Translations under genes and position numbers: made by a program | Shown here: positions 61,501 to 64,000 of the stretch, in pieces | How positions within the stretch are numbered: the first letter of the stretch is position 1 | Layout of the letters: the number at the start of each line of letters is the position of its first letter | The notes under the pieces: generated by a model | The model's input: only the letters and a program-made list of their open reading frames with translations | Databases searched by the model: none | Told to the model about the DNA's origin: nothing | Assembly: GCA_022843465.1 (NCBI GenBank) | Contig: JALHNO010000008.1 | Coordinates: 119,688 to 183,687, forward strand | Length of the DNA: 64,000 nucleotides | Source of the DNA: Pseudomonadota bacterium | GTDB lineage: Bacteria > Pseudomonadota > Gammaproteobacteria > Xanthomonadales > Ahniellaceae | Direction: 5' to 3'

Positions 61501-64000
61501 GGGCGTGCCTTCGGAGCCCAGTATCACCTTCCAGAATCCGCTGGCCAATGACTGGGTATTCCTGCGCGGTGAAACCATCCAGTTGAAGGCCGCGCTCGGC
61601 TTTCCGGGCGGCAGCTTCGAGCAGGTCTGGGCCGAATTGTTCGTCAATGGTCAATCGCGTGCGCCGCAGGGCATGGTATTCGACGCTACCAGTGCCACGC
61701 TCAATGCGAACTGGACCGCCGAGGCAAGCAGCGGCACCCAGGAACTTCGCGTGCACGCGCGCCACAGCGGCGGCCAGGTGCTGACGGCTACGCGTACGTT
61801 CACGGTCGCAGCAGCCGAAAGCATCAGCGAGCAGCGCGAATACATCTACGACGACAACGAGCGGCTCTGCAAGGTGATCAACCCGGAGTCGGGTGCCACC
61901 CTTTATGCCTACGATGAGGCCGGCAATATTGCCTGGACACTGGAAGGCAGCGAGTTGACCGGGCCAGATTGCGAGACTGATCGGGCAGCCGCAGCCAAGG
62001 ATCCCGATCGCGTAGTGCGTGTCTACGAGCCGGATTCCAATCGAGTCGCCCTCATCAACTACCCGGCGGGCACGCCAGATATCAGCTACACCTACGAAGC
62101 CGATGGCGCGCTCGATACCGTCACCACGAGTGCAGTGGGCACCACGCCGGCAACCACCTGGACCTACGATTACAACAATCGCCGGATGCCGACCGTCGAG
62201 CGCATGAGCTTCGACGGCAAGACCTTCGAGTTGGGCTATGGCTACAACGCCAATGGCCATCTCGATCGGCTCCGGTATCCCGACACCGCCGCGCCAGGCT
62301 ACAGCGTGGACTATGCGCCGGACGCACTCGGTCGTGCGACCCATGTGCGCGGGCTGGGCGCGCAGACCATGTACGCCAACGGCATCAAATACTACCCCAA
62401 TGGCATGCTCAAGCAGTTTACCTATGGCAATGGGGTGCAATTCACCCTGCAGCAGAACGAGCGACAGCTGCCGGAAAGCAGTATCTCCGTGCGGCTCGCC
62501 GACAACGCCGAATTGCTCGCCGATCACTACACCTACGATGCAAACGGCAATGTCAGCACGATTGTGGACACTGCCGAAAACCACACCACCACGCGTGGCA
62601 TGGAATACGACGATCTAGACCGCCTGACACTCGCCATCGCCGATGGGCTTTGGGGTGAGGCCAGCTATATCTACGATGGTCTCGACAATCTGCGCAGCGC
62701 CACCCAGGGCGGGCGTCAGTACCGTTACAACTACAACGAAAAATTCCAGCTCAGCGGCATGATCAGCCCGGCGGGCACCAACCCCATCACGCTCGGCTAC
62801 AACCCGGTCGGTGATGTCACCACCAGGAACGGCGTCGAGATCTACAACTACGATGCCGCGCATCGCCTGCGTGCTGTGCAGGGCATCGCCAGCTATGTCT
62901 ACGACGCCCACGGCCGTCGCGTTCGCGAGACCAAGCAGAGCAATGGCCAGGTCGAGTACGGCATCTACAGCCAATCCGGCCAGAAACTGTTCAAGCAGAT
63001 CGGCAACGACAAGACCCGCAATATCTACCTCGGCGGCAGCCTGATCGCCATCACCGTCAATGGCAACGAGGGCACCTCAAACTACACCTTGACCGATGCC
63101 CTGGGCAGCGTCGTCGCCGACGTCACCAATGCCGGCACCGTAACCGCCCGCTACCGCTACGCCCCCTACGGCGAATCCCTCGGCGCCCCCCTCGGTATCC
63201 CCATGGATGGCCTCGGCTACACCGGCCACGATATGGACGCCGATACCGGCCTGACCTATATGCAGCAGCGGTATTACGATCCGGTGATTGGGAGGTTTTT
63301 GAGTGTGGATCCTGCGCCGGCGAATCCTGAGAACGGCGGAAACTTCAACCGGTACTGGTATGCGAATAACAATCCCTACCGGTTTGTCGACTTGGACGGC
63401 CGCGTTGGAGTTCCGTACCCAGGATTCAAACCCCAGAAACTTGCGAACCCGATTCCGCCTGCCGCAATGGCTGGCTTTGTCGCTGACTTCATTCCCATTA
63501 TTGGGGATGCAAAGGGCTTTTACGAAGCGTATGAAGATCCGTCGTTCACCAATATTGCAGGGGCTGTCATCGGCTTGGTACCGGTCGCAGGAGATGTAGC
63601 CAAAAAGTTGCTCAAACACAGTGACGATATTGCCGATGCCGCAAAGCTTCTGAAAAAACCCTCCAGTCCGTGCAACAGCTTTGATGAGGACACGCTGGTC
63701 CAGACTGACGCGGGACCAAAGCGCATCGTCGACCTGAAGGTTGGCGACCGAGTGCTCGCTCGGAATGAGATAACAGGGGTCGAGAGTTATCAGCCCATCG
63801 AAGCTCGATTCAACGAGTGGCACGACAGCATGCTGGTGGTTGAGGTAAGTGTGGGAGACGTCGATGATTCGATCGTCACCACTGACGAACATCCGTTTTT
63901 CGTCGTCGGTAAGGGATTTGTTCCAGCGAGAGGCCTGATAATTGGAGATGAAATCCGGCTCGCAAACGATGCTCGTGGCGCGATTACTTCGCTGGAACGC
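55556..64000 (+). CDS. Giant Ig-like/RHS-repeat surface protein with HINT domain, polymorphic toxin (3' partial)
   Basis: The frame runs without a stop from the ATG at 55556 (AGAGGGG eight bases upstream) to the window end: 2815 codons. An ATG at 55466, also with a purine run, would lengthen the signal region. A signal-like segment lies at about residues 27-50 (FIATATVSLVLASI). At least twelve Ig-like/cadherin-like units follow to about 2085, each opening with a PxVxIxxPxxG pattern. YD repeats start near 2090; the RHS core RYYDPVIGRFLSVDP is at about 2572-2586. A hydrophobic pre-toxin segment (AGFVADFIPIIGDAKG) leads to a HINT domain: Cys2706 in CNSFDEDT, then TTDEH. Toxin tip and immunity gene should lie beyond 64000. 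The ends appear AT-richer than the middle. Confidence 0.85.
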   Translation, partial: MLINSCGQGPIDGSKTLRGRASETLRKFIATATVSLVLASIPSQGASASEPEYRIAPQSQEATSASASAHDLLTVKLAESTPKQEKLSKAACLPADASFELTLYDEDWTYYPIAEGFNITGELKPSCQDFPHADVSIVLNCDIGNFDLGTHTISSLFENFVIAATAPNVETTCRLVAKAFNPVGEITDVEERIVVFLPDPQSAASVTLDWPYASSVIYPDLFTFNAIATVAAPNSIAKVEFFGESTTNPGVVTKLGEDNSPPQFSLPPRTLEPAHYTLYAVATDSRGYKARSAPVLVTSAPNQAPVVRILSPKAATPVAVGTSITISALATDIDGYVATMRFYSDSKTVINTQTRSGPSSAPFEFVWNGAALGTHQIYAEAEDDRGLIKRLGPLSVTVTNSAPVVSLLQPAHGQFVAHPGPVALSVNASDNQPLASLNYRITPVSLPNNGNCTTLNIAGVAAQGFSASWTPVCPGRYRVGATAVDAQGLTTSSAENDVFITKSKNNVEPFVKVISPAPGGYFKPGSVINFVAQARDDSTTPQYLGVNRLNFVGNGSIVLSVDTPSSIDPATGTSTWSGSYTLPTNAPLGNYAISAAARETGSALSSGHTVPFNVNVVNKIPLVATLSLPNAAKTVILPVSTSLSLTYTDPDAQVTGYTIWIGENMFSSGPAGPATIPWIPTTAGEYKFRALINGANGQLAETLLDVTVLPHPGTFNPIVSILDPINGQSIDRSSSVFHQFKVRAVDPSGGSVNRVEFLYGDAVGGIIYSSVNNIFQANLGLSQEGAYRLGAKAVGPDGNIAYAEPVNVFITSGSPQISIVSPVPNAAGLIAPATVWAAVNASDDNGVVKVRYYDNDEFVGEVLAAPGGAITPFDFVYSRLAAGNHRLRARAFDAGGNFTDSAEVSVTVAINTAPTLTVADPVEGKIYFQTQRVDTSVQAADPDAPLGFVQRVEYQIDGQVPIAATAPQLNTFFSGLAPGNHQLKITAYDDKNAPSPTVTRNFFIQGARRPVVSMLAPSGSHPDGFLFTGDQVTLTASAVDPDAEFGGRIVAMEFYRQLGSAQPVLISRVEGTQASYTATLTLDGTVGLGSQSFYAKAFDDGPVGPNANAPLNAAESDRHSRSIEVNVQPSTVKISRPVRPSTTRFDGSTNPPADPREYPRTTLFAGGNTQLLLTADVVDPNSNPKQVRFYLDKRSSAAAVVSVPLTTVQTSTPGQQTYTATVDLAQLGLLSWASPYALEIRAIAEDTRGLTRETLVSLDSAANGFLQCGGEYAACVNTTVPIAFVPAPVAPAPPPAPLPCGGVATVDCDANLRPQLNVDGTLRIEGERVDTGGQGVGSFATTTRAVNPRRSDSVAMDCSLGLPVSEWSPNCVLTDYDDGETYRYSLTVGSTGTIKPRSRIFFPPPNSLIVKPAVGKTVVRGVQERFELEVAGGYLRPGGRVKYDVFYSQNPSDNVGVRIHNGSYVESLPASPRKFTLDYTFNQTTLQEGDLYVWAKATLEQGTRPLGDPAAPIVKHYLTEERGTKIRLRFSPSGVAAPAVANGDEDVIRFEPSAIPHIDTPLVPEDSHARAANSVVSLSGSESPEAVPCSAGLSYPQWDGTELTDEPNSGPNWFIIDYCDIENVVPNNYWIDFRWTRSGVKLDYWDLTMVQAGGTPAPRIELTAPVRDQEFVSAPGLQLTARAELIGVQQGHTYEAKFFQREIVPTNPQPSRIHVATVTTSSGVAQASWDAPQLSDTRKTYALSVELRDAGGALVASYPAIVLPAPPEHLITIHPPGTNQPPQVTITEPNANGSSIPINQAFNLRATTSDDPSQSIVATSFIIQRDGGSSTTTPATFNAGVMQLAWTPATAGNYSIIAVARDNLNLDGQSTARTITVVPTSTPVPSISAPLNGDSFAPGATVPVVVTVANPPPGTIGLRVTVRDQNAAVIATQNGSGTALPITVQWPSGSTPVGDYTLSAQVETSPGVYGAASQSVLIHLQTGVPSEPSITFQNPLANDWVFLRGETIQLKAALGFPGGSFEQVWAELFVNGQSRAPQGMVFDATSATLNANWTAEASSGTQELRVHARHSGGQVLTATRTFTVAAAESISEQREYIYDDNERLCKVINPESGATLYAYDEAGNIAWTLEGSELTGPDCETDRAAAAKDPDRVVRVYEPDSNRVALINYPAGTPDISYTYEADGALDTVTTSAVGTTPATTWTYDYNNRRMPTVERMSFDGKTFELGYGYNANGHLDRLRYPDTAAPGYSVDYAPDALGRATHVRGLGAQTMYANGIKYYPNGMLKQFTYGNGVQFTLQQNERQLPESSISVRLADNAELLADHYTYDANGNVSTIVDTAENHTTTRGMEYDDLDRLTLAIADGLWGEASYIYDGLDNLRSATQGGRQYRYNYNEKFQLSGMISPAGTNPITLGYNPVGDVTTRNGVEIYNYDAAHRLRAVQGIASYVYDAHGRRVRETKQSNGQVEYGIYSQSGQKLFKQIGNDKTRNIYLGGSLIAITVNGNEGTSNYTLTDALGSVVADVTNAGTVTARYRYAPYGESLGAPLGIPMDGLGYTGHDMDADTGLTYMQQRYYDPVIGRFLSVDPAPANPENGGNFNRYWYANNNPYRFVDLDGRVGVPYPGFKPQKLANPIPPAAMAGFVADFIPIIGDAKGFYEAYEDPSFTNIAGAVIGLVPVAGDVAKKLLKHSDDIADAAKLLKKPSSPCNSFDEDTLVQTDAGPKRIVDLKVGDRVLARNEITGVESYQPIEARFNEWHDSMLVVEVSVGDVDDSIVTTDEHPFFVVGKGFVPARGLIIGDEIRLANDARGAITSLER

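Overview
The window is high-GC, gene-dense chromosomal DNA of a gammaproteobacterium, most likely a member of Lysobacterales/Xanthomonadales. Pointers are the lptM-dapF-DUF484 order, a hemD-hemX-hemY run, a secreted lysyl-endopeptidase-like protease, and secreted proteins ending in a short D-G-F-E tail that I recall from that order. The assignment is inference. I see no rRNA, tRNA, CRISPR array, insertion sequence or prophage.

Layout. 1-8209: a plus-strand operon of a secreted lipase (5' cut), a DUF1302 outer-membrane protein, a DUF1329 protein, a strong terminator-like hairpin, a YCF48-like protein and an MMPL/RND transporter; together they look like an envelope lipid/ester handling system. 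8377-12719: a small membrane protein, a lipoprotein oligopeptidase B, then overlapping lptM-dapF-DUF484. 12816-16099: isoaspartyl peptidase, an orphan ParA-type ATPase and a convergent Ycf46-like AAA+ ATPase. 16250-22227: a large secreted S1-type protease, a SixA-like phosphatase, a YceI protein and two small minus-strand envelope proteins. 22418-25334: an OmpR/EnvZ-type two-component pair, a secreted hypothetical and a hotdog thioesterase. 25417-28605: the haem genes hemD, hemX, hemY with an extended -10 promoter. 28667-30604: a MAPEG protein and modA-modB without modC.

30629-34455: a minus-strand pair (P-loop protein plus a pseudo-receiver/winged-helix protein) diverges from a Ser/Thr kinase fused to a formylglycine-generating-enzyme-like domain. 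34544-46260: small membrane protein, GNAT, aminopeptidase N, a membrane-anchored ankyrin giant, a tandem amidohydrolase pair whose second member has lost its metal ligands, a DsbA-family isomerase, and a NarL-type two-component pair. 46671-50834: three secreted proteins (FG-GAP/UnbV; S74 autoprocessing domain; a DGFE-tailed protein). 50883-50992 holds two back-to-back gene-tail relics. Then EamA and SDR genes (minus), a small lipoprotein and a CtpA-type protease.

54650-55555 is non-coding: a hexamer repeat, a long inverted repeat, REP-like hairpins, and a good sigma-70-like promoter with a perfect 17-bp palindrome at its start site. It precedes the last gene, 55556 to the window end: an at least 2815-codon surface protein with many Ig-like repeats, a YD/RHS region and a C-terminal HINT domain, i.e. 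a polymorphic toxin whose toxin tip and immunity gene lie beyond the window. That locus, the divergent kinase/P-loop region, and the relic junction at 50.9 kb are the most promising places to look for something new.
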